Positions 1 through 10,269 of a stretch of DNA of 64,000 bases are shown here, piece after piece. This stretch comes from CAVSUR01 sp963846005 (GTDB lineage Bacteria; Actinomycetota; Actinomycetes; Streptosporangiales; Streptosporangiaceae). Within the stretch, counting starts at the first letter, position 1. Each line of letters starts with the position of its first letter. Below the pieces are notes generated by a model. The model was given only the letters and a program-made list of their open reading frames with translations. It was not told where the DNA came from and did no database searches. The stretch covers positions 1-64,000 of the forward strand of contig CAWJUH010000003.1 of NCBI GenBank assembly GCA_963846005.1, given 5' to 3'. The position numbers and the translations under genes are program-made.

Positions 1-1260
<1,260 letters not shown>

Positions 1261-1418
1261 CAGAGGTTTTCGCAGGAGATGATTCCATTCTTCGGCAAAG
1301 GGCAGTCAGGATGTAACTTGTTGATTGCTTTCGAGGGAACTGGGGTGAACAAAATCAGGTTGTTGCTGTCGATCGGTGCTACCTAAATGAGAATAAGTGT
1401 TCGAGGGGTATTGATGAA

Positions 1419-1620
1419 ACGAAGGGCACGGGTTTAGCCGTGCCACACAGGGAATCCGATGAGGGCTTTAGCCGCTGAGGTAGTTTTTCCAATCGTTTGT
1501 GCCGAACGCAGATGTGGAGAGGGATGACTTCGCCCCACATGCCTCGAAAAGCGTACCTCAGCGGCTAAAGCCGTCATCCGTCAGCCCCGTTTACGGCACG
1601 GCTGAACCCGTGCCCTTCGT
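1419..1620. repeat. Long imperfect inverted repeat (GCGGCTAAAGCC family)
   Basis: The arm at about 1,419-1,482 (ACGAAGGGCACGGGTTTAGCC through CTTTAGCCGCTGAGGTA) is matched in reverse complement by 1,554-1,620 (TACCTCAGCGGCTAAAGCC through ACCCGTGCCCTTCGT), separated by about 70 bases. A related stretch (CGGCACGGCTGGAACCCGTG) occurs again near 4,083-4,110. The structure could form a long hairpin upstream of the PadR gene, but the recurrence points to a dispersed repeat family rather than a dedicated terminator. Confidence 0.65.
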
Positions 1621-1710
1621 TCGACAGTCTCTTCGTCAAAGAGACACACCTCAGACGTGGACCAGGCCACCGAACCCGATACCACTTGACAATTAACCGT
1701 GCGCGGTGCA

Positions 1711-1731
1711 ACATGTCATTATGCGACATGT
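1711..1731. promoter_or_regulatory. PadR-type operator palindrome and promoter
   Basis: The palindrome ACATGTC-7 bases-GACATGT overlaps the start region of the PadR gene. PadR-family repressors typically bind ATGT/ACAT dyads, so this is a plausible autoregulatory operator. A TTGACA hexamer resembling a -35 box lies at 1,686-1,691. The symmetry is seen directly; the binding is inferred. Confidence 0.5.
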
Positions 1732-2059
1732 CGTAGCGGATGCAAAGCCGCTCAGTGAGCCGGTGGTGTTGATGTTGACCAGTCTCGCGTCGGCACCCAA
1801 GCATGGTTATGCTCTCCTTAAAGACGTGGAGGAGCTTAGCGATGGACGCGTTCAACTAAGTACCGGCACGCTTTACGGGGCAATCCGCCGGCTCCTCGAC
1901 GATCGATGGATCGAGCGCTTCGAGCAGGAGGATACATCGCGAGAGAAGCAGGCCTACCGGCTGACTGCGAAGGGGCGCGCGCAGCTTAACGCTGAAATTA
2001 TCCGGCTCCGCCATCTCCTCCACTCGGCAACAACGCGGCTGGGCCTCAAAGGAGCCTGA
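1721..2059 (+). CDS. PadR family transcriptional regulator
   Basis: This small winged-helix repressor should bind DNA as a dimer and respond to an unknown ligand. The PadR signature is clear: PVVLMLTSLASAPKHGYALLKDVEEL, split here as helix 1 to HGYALL, then the recognition region STGTLYGAIRRLLDD and the wing with a final RAQLNAE helix, about 112 residues in total, normal for the short PadR class. An in-frame GTG at 1,706 would add five residues, but it lies upstream of the operator palindrome; I prefer the ATG at 1,721. The next gene starts directly after its stop codon, so the two are probably co-transcribed. In acidobacteria PadR genes often precede permease-like proteins that begin like the next gene. 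Confidence 0.85.
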   Translation: MRHVVADAKPLSEPVVLMLTSLASAPKHGYALLKDVEELSDGRVQLSTGTLYGAIRRLLDDRWIERFEQEDTSREKQAYRLTAKGRAQLNAEIIRLRHLLHSATTRLGLKGA

Positions 2060-2482
2060 ATGAAGCTTGCTCATTTATACCGCGGCTTGCTTTTCCTCTA
2101 TCCTGCGGACTTTCGCAGCCAGTTCTCGGAGGAGATGGTTTCTGTCTTTCAGCAAAGGGTAGACGAATGCCCCGAAACTCTCAATTTCCTCACCAGGGAG
2201 TTTTCCAGCATCGCAAAAGGAGCGTGCAATGTGTGGCTAGCGAAAATCCTGACCGTCAACGGCAATCCTTCACCCTCGGAAGCAGCGGATGCGACCTGTA
2301 GCCCTCTGACCATCGCAGAGGTAAATAGCCAGCGCCAAACCGCAATTAGAATGATGGTCGCTTCGATAGCCAGGCACGACTTCCTCAACGCCCGGCGCTA
2401 TTCCAACGAAGAGACTCGTCTCAAACTTCTCCTCCACGATCTGGAGAGCGGAACTCAGGCGCCAGAAACCAAGACAGCCTGA
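2060..2482 (+). CDS. Hypothetical protein, permease-N-terminus-like
   Basis: 140 residues beginning MKLAHLYRGLLFLYPADFRSQF. This opening (a helix with LYPADFR and a following EEM) resembles the N-terminus of large acidobacterial ABC-type permeases that are partnered with PadR regulators, but the membrane body and the periplasmic domain of those proteins are missing. The rest contains a short hydrophobic patch and a charged helical end (RLKLLLHDLESG). It begins directly after the PadR stop codon and its own stop overlaps the start of the next small gene. It is either a short stand-alone member of the permease-associated family or a relic. I cannot assign a function. Confidence 0.6.
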   Translation: MKLAHLYRGLLFLYPADFRSQFSEEMVSVFQQRVDECPETLNFLTREFSSIAKGACNVWLAKILTVNGNPSPSEAADATCSPLTIAEVNSQRQTAIRMMVASIARHDFLNARRYSNEETRLKLLLHDLESGTQAPETKTA

Positions 2483-2616
2483 TGAACCGCCTATTGTCCA
2501 CGATCCGGAGATGGTTTCGAACGAATCCCCCTGAAGATCCCTGTGCCGGCGTGCGCGTTCCTTTGGCAAACGGACCTCGTGACCGGAGTGCCGCTATTGC
2601 GTTGGAAGAGCCATGA
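2482..2616 (+). CDS. Small hypothetical protein (44 aa)
   Basis: The ATG overlaps the previous stop as ATGA, a translational-coupling arrangement. The 44-residue product is basic and proline-rich: MNRLLSTIRRWFR at the start, then PPEDPCAGVRVPL, and RDRSAAIALEEP at the end. Short proteins with a similar EDPxxxVxAP core and a C-terminal alternating S/A-E-E-P tail occur, from memory, in acidobacterial genomes next to SpoIIE-like phosphatases. No transmembrane helix or catalytic motif is visible. Its function is unknown. Confidence 0.5.
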   Translation: MNRLLSTIRRWFRTNPPEDPCAGVRVPLANGPRDRSAAIALEEP

Positions 2617-2777
2617 CCTGGACAGCCCGCAGGGAGTGCCGCGTGGCTGATACGGTGACTTCCGAATCTCCACCGGATACGGAACCAGGGTGACCTCAGC
2701 TTATACCCCGTTGCTCAACCGGGCGATTTGCGTCAGAAGGTAATTTCGCTCCGGAAGACTCGAGGTCCGGCGTCGAT

Positions 2778-3428
2778 TTGCTGGACTACAGCGGACAATG
2801 CAGGCAGATGGGCGAAGTGGGGGGCGATTTTTACAATTTCGTTACCATTCCCGGGGATCGTTTGGAGATGGCCATTGGGGATGCCTGCGGCAAGGGCTTC
2901 GCCGCCGCGCTGATGATCTCGAATGTTCAATCATCTCTTCGCACGGCAACTCTGTTTGCTGGAACCAACCTGGCTATGGCGCTCCAGGTAGTGAATCGGC
3001 AAGTTTATGGCTCCTGCCTGGCATCCCGCTATGCGACCCTCTTTTACGGCGTTGTGGACGCAGCAAACCGCACGCTGCACTACGTGAATGCCGGGCACAA
3101 TCCTCCCATGGTGATCCGGCCAGATGGGTCCATGATCGGGCTTACGACCGGGGGCGCGCCTGTTGGAATGTTTTCCGATTCGATCTATGAGGAGGGTTCG
3201 GTTCAACTCGGTTCCGGCGACTTGATCCTTGCCTATACAGATGGAGTGATTGAATCTCTCAACCCGTCTCATTGCGAATGGGGCACCGAGGGTCTGCGGA
3301 TAGCCGCTGCCGAAAGCGATGCGGGGTCCGCCGGAGAGATGGTCGAGGCCATCATGCACTCGATGGATAGGTTTTCAGACTCGCGACAGATCGACCAGAC
3401 GACCGTGGCTGTCGTACGGGTGAATTGA
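2778..3428 (+). CDS. SpoIIE/RsbU-type PP2C serine phosphatase
   Basis: This is a PP2C-like phosphatase that would dephosphorylate an anti-sigma antagonist or similar partner in the cytoplasm. The metal-binding motifs are in order: GGDFYNF, IGDACGKG, YTDGVIES and a final DQTTVAVV. The NAGHNPP motif typical of RsbU/SpoIIE proteins is also present. The frame is open from 2,694, but the only start candidate is a TTG at 2,778, and no sensor domain (GAF, PAS, HAMP) precedes the catalytic domain. The protein is therefore either a stand-alone phosphatase of about 216 residues or the 3' remnant of a longer gene. The upstream 2,617-2,693 shows nothing coding. Confidence 0.8.
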   Translation: MLDYSGQCRQMGEVGGDFYNFVTIPGDRLEMAIGDACGKGFAAALMISNVQSSLRTATLFAGTNLAMALQVVNRQVYGSCLASRYATLFYGVVDAANRTLHYVNAGHNPPMVIRPDGSMIGLTTGGAPVGMFSDSIYEEGSVQLGSGDLILAYTDGVIESLNPSHCEWGTEGLRIAAAESDAGSAGEMVEAIMHSMDRFSDSRQIDQTTVAVVRVN

Positions 3429-4183
3429 GGAAGGGAACTGTCCAGGTTAGCAACAAAACCAGGATGCTTCTGTTGATCGGCCTCGGTGGCCCAAATTTTC
3501 GAGTTGTGTTGATGAACTTAGCCGTTCGGTACTAGCTAGGTGCATTCCTCTCCAGCCCCGAATTGTGACAGCCGTTTGTAGCGTAAAGTCCCGCAGGGAC
3601 GGCCTGATAATAGCCCAGCACGCAGTGCTGGGTCGCGAAGAGTGCGTGGACCAGTCCCGTAAGGGACGGCTGAAATTATGGCAGAATTGTCGGTTGTCGT
3701 CCGCTGGTGCTGAACACCATGTGAACCAGGCAAGATATGTGACTATGATGCATCAGAATCAGCCGTCCCTTACGGGACTCACGGCAGGCCGAGGCAGGCT
3801 GGTCTTGCTAGTCCCATTGTACCCAGCACTGGTTCGGCTCTGTACCTTCGTTCTCATCCTGTACAGCTTGTCGGCGCCGAACCGTACTGGGCTATTATCA
3901 GGTCGTCCCTGCGGGATTTTGCACTGAAAACACTTGTCGCAACTCCGGGCTGGAAAGGAATGCATATCGTACCGAACCGTATGCCTGCGATCGTGCCTTG
4001 ATCAGCAATCCGGCAAAGCCGAGACAAATGCAGAAACTCCGTATTGGCTGAAGCCCACACCTTCCCAGGATTTCATCCTGGGCCGGCACGGCTGGAACCC
4101 GTGCCCTCGTTCGAGACTCTTGGGCAAACTCTAGCGTTAGGGAAACTTTCCTGTGCACATGGGACCAGCATACTAAGCGCTTA
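3429..4183. repeat. Gene-free spacer with inverted repeat copies
   Basis: No convincing gene. The segment 3,584-3,618 (AAGTCCCGCAGGGACGG, then CCTGATAATAGCCC) returns in reverse complement at about 3,888-3,922 (GGGCTATTATCAGGTCGTCC). Short GTCCCGTAAGGGAC-type palindromes lie between them (near 3,655 and 3,765). The 4,044-4,120 part belongs to the same family as the repeat at 1,419-1,620. The short open frames shadow these repeats. Confidence 0.6.
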
Positions 4184-5041
4184 TCAAGATTCGTCGCTGC
4201 GCACCAGCGGGAGACGCGCGTCTGTCTGCTTCCAGCTCGACCGAAGCCAAACATGCTCCGGATCCTCGGTCACCATCATCGACCGCGATGTGCCGGCGAG
4301 GAAATTGAGGTAATACAAATCGTATCCGGGGCCGGCCACCACGGGATGATATCCGTCCCGCACCAGAACCGCATCGCCATCGTGGACCTTGAGTACCGCA
4401 CTCCGGGTCCGATCGGAGCTGTACAGGTTTTGAAACGCAAAGGCGTGGGCACCCTTCATCCGGTAGTAGTAGATCTCATCGAGATCGACTTCAATCGGCG
4501 GATTGTGGACCTCGTGCTTGTGGGGAGGGTAGCTGGACCAATTACCTCCAGGGGTGTAGACCTCCACCACCACCAACTTGTCCGCTGGAAACTCGGGAGG
4601 CAGCACGTCGACAATTTGCCGCGACGCATTTTCGCCTCCGCGCAAATTGCTGGAGATATCCTGCGGCCTGATCAGCCTTGGCAGCAGGGAAGCCGTAGAA
4701 GGCACCCGGCACTCCGCGATCTCGCAGACCGTTTCCGCTTTCAGGGTGACGCGATTGCCTGACGGCAGGTAAAGTGCGTAGGGTAGTCCATCGAAGACCG
4801 TCTTTCTGCCGCCAATCGGCACCTGGCCCTCTCCCCAATCACCTGCGCACCGGCCAGAAAGAAAAACAAGCACCATTTCTTCGCCTTGCGTTTGGAGAGA
4901 CAACGTCCCTGCCGGAACCAGGCGGTGAACGGCGAAACTCATCCACTCCCACCCAACTTCCTGCCGGCTGAATCGGAGTAGTTCGCCCGATTGCGCGTGT
5001 GGAGTTCTCAGCGAATGTACGACTGAAGTATCAAGCTTCAT
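4184..5041 (-). CDS. iolB: 5-deoxy-glucuronate isomerase
   Basis: IolB converts 5-deoxy-D-glucuronate to 2-deoxy-5-keto-D-gluconate in myo-inositol catabolism and is a cytoplasmic bicupin. The 285-residue product has the family length. The C-terminal cupin carries the metal ligands in order: PPHKHE (His174, His176), LDEIYYYR (Glu189) and GYHP (His232), followed by the typical YYLNFLAG segment. No other inositol genes are visible in the window, because the next gene downstream is a TonB receptor that is cut by the contig junction. KduI is the alternative relative, but the PPHKHE and DEIYYYR motifs with this length favour IolB. Confidence 0.9.
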   Translation of the reverse strand: MKLDTSVVHSLRTPHAQSGELLRFSRQEVGWEWMSFAVHRLVPAGTLSLQTQGEEMVLVFLSGRCAGDWGEGQVPIGGRKTVFDGLPYALYLPSGNRVTLKAETVCEIAECRVPSTASLLPRLIRPQDISSNLRGGENASRQIVDVLPPEFPADKLVVVEVYTPGGNWSSYPPHKHEVHNPPIEVDLDEIYYYRMKGAHAFAFQNLYSSDRTRSAVLKVHDGDAVLVRDGYHPVVAGPGYDLYYLNFLAGTSRSMMVTEDPEHVWLRSSWKQTDARLPLVRSDES

Positions 5042-5072
5042 TCATCTATCCAGCCCTTGGCTAACCCGCATC

Positions 5073-6858
5073 TTAAAAATTCAATTTGAGAGAAACCTGG
5101 CCTATGCGGGGAGCCGCAGCTTGCGTCACCTGCGCGAATGGTCCGGAAAGAATGCCGCTTGGTGTGCCGAACTGCGTATGGTTGAAAATGTTGAACCATT
5201 CAGCCCGAAATTGAAGATTGAAGAGCTCAGACAATTTCGTATCTTTCACCAAAGCTGTATCAAAATTGTTGACCCCCGGTCCGTGGAAGAACCGCCGCCG
5301 GGCATCCCCTTCGGAGCCAATGGCTGAAGAGGCAAACGCCGTGGGATCAAAGTAATAGTGGCTGCTTGAATTGCGCGGGTTCATGATGTGCAGCGGGCCA
5401 ACTTTGTCCGGCGTATCGACCGGAAGCACAATGGGGCCGCCAAAGGCTGTGCCCAGCAGGGAATTATCATCCGTCTCCACCAGGGTCACCGGCAACCCGG
5501 TCTCGAACCGGGTAATTCCGCTGATAGCCCACCCACTGGTCAGCTGTTTAGGGCCACCCAGCCGGTCGAAGGGAAGAAGGTAGTTATAGCTGACCACGAA
5601 GTTATTGGTTGAATCGAACGCTGACAAACCGCGGCTCAGGCTGGCGTTTACAGGATTGAATTGCTCACCATATCCTGACGAATCGTCAAACGACTTGCTG
5701 AACGTGTATCCCAGGAGCAACTGCAAGCTGCCAGAAGTATGCCGGTAATTCACCTGCGCGGAGTTGTAGTTAGACCAGCCTTCGGTAATGAAATAGGAAT
5801 CGTTGCCAAACGGCGCGATCGCGCCGAGGGTTGGATCGACCACGCCGCTAAAGGGTGACCGGGTGGTGAGAATCTGCGTGCCCGCGGCGGTGGTGTAGAT
5901 GTTGTTTTCTCCTCCGGGTCCGCATGTAGGAGATCCGGGCGCCACCTGTGACGGCTGGCTTACGCTGAGGCACAAGGCCGGGTTGCCTGGATTCGCCGAG
6001 ACGGAAGAGAGCAGCCGGCGGCCCGTGGTGCCTACGTAGCTCAAGGTCACTACGTCACTGGGGCTGAGCTGTCGTTGCAACGAAAACTCATAGTTCTGCG
6101 CATAGGGCAGCTGGTTCTTGTTGTAGAACGCGGGTGAACTGCCAATCGAGCCAAAGGCGGTGTAGAACTCGGCCAGAGTATCGTAGGGAGGTCCGCTCGC
6201 CGGATTTTTTGCCGAGAAGTGCTTCGGCGGCGGAGCGACCGGGAACAAATTCTTCACCGATTGCCCGCTCGCACGGTTGGTGAAAGGCGCGGCAAACGTT
6301 GGTTCGTTCTGACCGGTGTAGTTGCCAAAGGGCGCGTCGCCGATTTCGTTGAAGTCGGTCGCTCCCTCCAGAGCAGAATAAGAAAGCGCATAACCGGCGC
6401 GGATGCTGGAAGCACCGGCTTTTCCAAAGACCTTTCCTAATAACCCCTCATGGTCTCCCATTGCGTATGCCAGGCCAAAGCGGGGCGCGAAGTTATGCCA
6501 GCGAGTCGGGGCAAGGGTGCGCGGAACGCCAGGATCGCCGGGGAAGACCCAACCCTTTGGTGAACCCGGAAACACCACTGACTGCTCTCCGGGGATGAGG
6601 GTCTGGATCTCGTTATATTTTTCCCACCAGGGAGAGCTCACATCGTAGCGCAAACCGAAATTGAGGGTCAGGTTCGGTGCGACTCTCCAGCTGTCCTGAC
6701 CGTAGAGGCCCATGTAGAAACTGCGTCCGTAAGAGGGATAGGACTGCCCCTGTACATAAGACGCCGGCGCGCCGAGTAGAAAATCCACAAAGTCGCTTCC
6801 GGTTTCGCTGGGTTGGCCGCTGAAGGCCGAGCCAAAAAAGTAATTCCCGTTGTTCTGT
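5073..6858 (-). CDS. TonB-dependent receptor, Oar-like (C-terminal part)
   Basis: About 590 residues of an outer-membrane beta-barrel: repeated aromatic strand motifs (FGLRYD, FAPRFGLAY, YEFSLQRQL, LSYVGTTGRRL, LLGYTFSKSFDDSSG, FNIFNHTQFGTP) and a terminal LKLNF with the C-terminal Phe required for barrel insertion. Acidobacterial Oar-like receptors are usually about 1,000-1,200 residues with a carboxypeptidase-like domain, plug and barrel. Here the N-terminal half, including signal peptide and plug, is absent because homology ends near 6,855 at residues NNGNYFF. The open frame runs on to 7,193, but those residues are antisense to a methylase and are not receptor. Confidence 0.85.
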
Positions 6859-6890
6859 GCGCCTGGTTCGGCGTCTTGCTCAGTGAGCGA
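6855..6890. other. Contig junction, acidobacterial to actinobacterial DNA
   Basis: To the left, a leftward TonB receptor frame is homologous up to about 6,855. To the right, a rightward methylase frame becomes recognisable from about 6,890 (AALGTGFLS then LLRVVYRLLFWFVAEDR). Both genes are cut in their interior, GC content and codon use change sharply, and no repeat, integrase or IS end marks the join. This is the pattern of a chimeric clone, read or assembly rather than of insertion. Confidence 0.75.
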
Positions 6891-9800
6891 GCGATCGCGG
6901 CGCTCGGCACTGGTTTCCTGTCGTGCCCGGCCAACCCGCAGCTGCGCGGTCGGCTCAACCCGGCCCGCGCGGAAATGCGTCTCGAGGACCTCAATCGCGC
7001 GCTGTTGCGGGTGGTGTACCGGCTGCTGTTCTGGTTCGTCGCCGAGGACCGCGGTGCGCTGCTCATCCCCGACTCCCCCGACGACCAGCCTGCCGAAGCC
7101 GCGGCGCGGCGGGAAGCGCGGGACCGGTACGCGGCGTACTTCTCCGCTGCCCGGCTGCGCCGCCTCGCCCGCAAGACCCGCGGTCGCCGGCACACCGATC
7201 TGTTGGAAGGCGTCCAGCTCGTTTTCGATGGCCTCGGCACCGAGGGCGGCGTCGTCGAATTGGCACTTCCTGGTATCGGCGGCATCTTCGAATCCCGCCA
7301 GGACGATGGCCGGGCGCTGCCGCTGGACGAACCGCTGGATGGCGCCCGGTTGCCCAATCAGGCCCTGTTGGACGCTGTCCGGGCGCTGGGTCTGGTCCGG
7401 TCGCGCGAGGCGGCGCCCGGCGGCCGGTCGACTTCGGCCACCTCGGCGCCGAAGAACTCGGGAGCGTCTACGAATCCTTGCTGGAACGAATCCCCCACTA
7501 CGACCCCGAGCAGCTCAGCTACAGCCTGGACGCGCTGGCCGGCAACGAGCGCAAGGAGTCCGGCTCTTACTACACGCCCACTGCCCTGGTTGACTGCCTG
7601 CTCGACTCGGCTCTTGATCCCCTGATCGACCAGGCGTGCGCTCAGCCGACTGCGGCCGACCGAGCCGCCGCGCTGCTGGACATTACTGTCTGCGACCCTG
7701 CTTGCGGTTCCGGGCATTTCTTGGTGGCCGCGGCCCGGCGGATCGCCAAGCGGCTGGCCGCCGAGGAAACCGGTGAGCCCGAACCGCCGGAGACGGTGAT
7801 CCGCGCCGCGCTGCGCCGGGTGACCGGCCGGTGCATCTACGGCGTGGACATCAACCCGATGGCCGCGGAGCTGGCCAGGGTCGCGCTGTGCATGGAAGCC
7901 CTCGAATCCGGCAAGCCACTGGCTTTCCTGGACCAGAACATCCGGGTCGGCAACGCCCTCCTCGGTACCACCCCCGCGCTGATCGCCGGAGGCCTGCCCG
8001 ACGCGGCGTTCAAGCCGATCGAAGGTGACGACAAGAAGGTCGCCGCGTCGCTAAGAAGCAGAGTGCGCCCGAACGGGCTGGCCAGGATGACCTGTTCGGC
8101 GTGGCCGGCATCCGGGTCTCCAACGCCACCCTCGCCGCCCGTGCCGCGACATCGCCCGTGAACTCCCCAGCAGCCTGGAAGACCTGCACATCCACCAGCA
8201 GCGCGAAGCACAGGAGCTGGAAACGTCGGCCGAACTGCGGCGGCAGAAACTGCTCGCCGACGCCTGGTGCGCCGCCTTCGTCCAGCCCAAGACCGAGACC
8301 GCCCACGCCAGCGCGATCACCCAGGCCACCCTGGAAATGCTCGCGGACGACCGACAGCGGGACACTCGCGGCAGCCGAGGAGCTATCCGGCGGCTGGCCC
8401 GCCAGTACCGGTTCTTCCACTGGCACGTCGAGTTCCCGCACATGTTCCGCACCGGGAACGGAGCTCACGACGTCGACCCGGCCACTGGCTGGTCCGGCGG
8501 CTTCTCCTGCGTCATCGGCAACCCGCCCTGGGAACGGGTCAAGCTCCAGGAGCAGGAGTTCTTCGCCGCCAAGGGCAGGCCGGACATCGCAGGCGCAGCA
8601 AACGCGGCGGCACGCAAGAAGATGATCGCAGCCCTGGCGGACGGCGACAGCCCCGCGGACCGCGCGCTTACGAGGAGTTCCAGGGTGAGCTGCGGAAGTC
8701 CGCGGGCTGGAGCCACCTGCTCCGCGAATCCGGCCGCTATCCCACTCACCGGCCGCGGCGACGTCAACACCTACGCCGTCTTTGCCGAAACCGGCCGCAC
8801 CGATCATCGCGCCCACTGGTCGCTCTGGCTTGATATTGCCCACCGGCATCGCCACGGATGCAACTACGGCACCGTTCTTCCACGATTTGATCGAACAGCG
8901 GTCGCTCGATTCTCTACTTGATTTCGTCACCAATCCAAGGTTCTGGCAAGAGATCGGTCACGGCCGTATGAGGTTTTCGCTCCTCACAATCAGTGGCGGC
9001 AGAGTCCGCATTAACCAGCCCGAATTTGCTACTCTAGTGAAACATCCTTCTGAACTGCCGCCGCTAGGCCATCGAATTAAGGTTTCGGCCATAGATCTAT
9101 TGCTCGTCAATCCGAATACAGGCACATGCCCGATGTTTCAGACGGAGCGCGACGCCGAGATCACGATCCGAATCTACAAACATGTGCCCGTGCTTTGGCG
9201 GGACGAGCCGCAGGAAAATCCCTGGGGCCTGTCGTTCCTGCGGATGTTCGATATGGCCAACGACTCAGGTCTTTTCCACACTAAAAATCAGCTCGAACAG
9301 GATGGCTGGAGGCTTGACGGGAACGTCTTCATCGGCGGCAACCAGCGAATGTTGCCGCTCTACGAGGCGAAGCTCATTCACCAATTCGACCATCGGCTCG
9401 CCTGCTACAGCAAGAGGCCGGAGGGCAGCCGGGACACCGAACTACCTCGGCTGGAGCTGAGCGAGAAAGACGACCCTTATCGCTTCGTCATTCCGCGGTA
9501 CTGGGTTCAGGAGTTCGACACCGAAGACGAAGCTAAATCGACACCCGGCAAGCGGCCTACTCCGCGACCGGCGTCGCATCGCGTCTGGCCGCCAAGCACT
9601 GGAACCGCGGCTGGCTCCTTGGCTGGCGCGACATAACCAACGCGACCAACGAGCGTACCCTAATATCGTCATTGATTCCCCGAGCCGCCACCGGCGACAC
9701 ATTTTTGCTAGCCTTCACACCTCACCCTGTTGCGCTTCTGGTGGCTAATCTAAACACGTTCGTTATTGACTACTGCGCCAGACAGAAAATTAATGGAACG

Positions 9801-10269
9801 CACTTGAAGTACTTCGTCTTCAAGCAGCTTCCAGTACTTGCGCCCAGCGGTTACAGAAAGCCCGCTGTCTGGCCCGCGGCCGAGGCCGTGACTGAATGGA
9901 TCAAGCGACGCGTGCTGGAATTGTCGTATACCGCATGGGATATGGAGGCTTTCGCGCGCGACATGAGCGACGACGGCCCGCCTTTCCGGTGGGACGAGGA
10001 GCCGACGGACTCTAATGCGGGCTGAGCTAGATGCCGCTTACTTCCACCTATACGGACTAGGACGCCGCGATGTTGAGCATGTGATGGACTCCTTCGAAGG
10101 GGTACGCAGCCAGGAGGAGCGCCAGCTCGGCGAGTTCCGCACCAAGCGGCAGATCCTGGAGCGCTACGACGCCATAGCCGAAGCCGCTCGGCGTCATGAG
10201 ACGTACCAGACCGTCCTAGACCCACCGCCCGGCCGCGGGCCCCGGCATCCCGAGCGGAGACCGGCCTGA
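6870..10269 (+). pseudogene. Eco57I-like N6-adenine DNA methylase, 5' cut, frameshifted
   Basis: The methylase of a restriction system (type IIG/Eco57I class) should methylate adenine in a specific site. Read across frames the product is continuous: LLRVVYRLLFWFVAEDR near 7,000, GSYYTP near 7,563, the SAM motif DPACGSGHF near 7,692-7,716, the catalytic NPPW near 8,518-8,532, a TRD-like region (FRMFDMANDSGLF type) from 9,200, and a C-terminal helix ending RHPERRPA. At least eight frame changes are needed: about 7,425, 8,055, 8,145, 8,665, 8,745, 8,785, 9,555 and 10,018. No in-frame nonsense codon is needed, which fits sequencing indels or very recent decay. The N-terminus is lost at the contig junction. 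It directly precedes the McrB gene. Confidence 0.75.

Noticed and set aside
6859..7193. Extension of the TonB receptor frame beyond 6,858
   Set aside because: Those codons are antisense to the methylase and have no receptor features; the frame is open only because of high GC.
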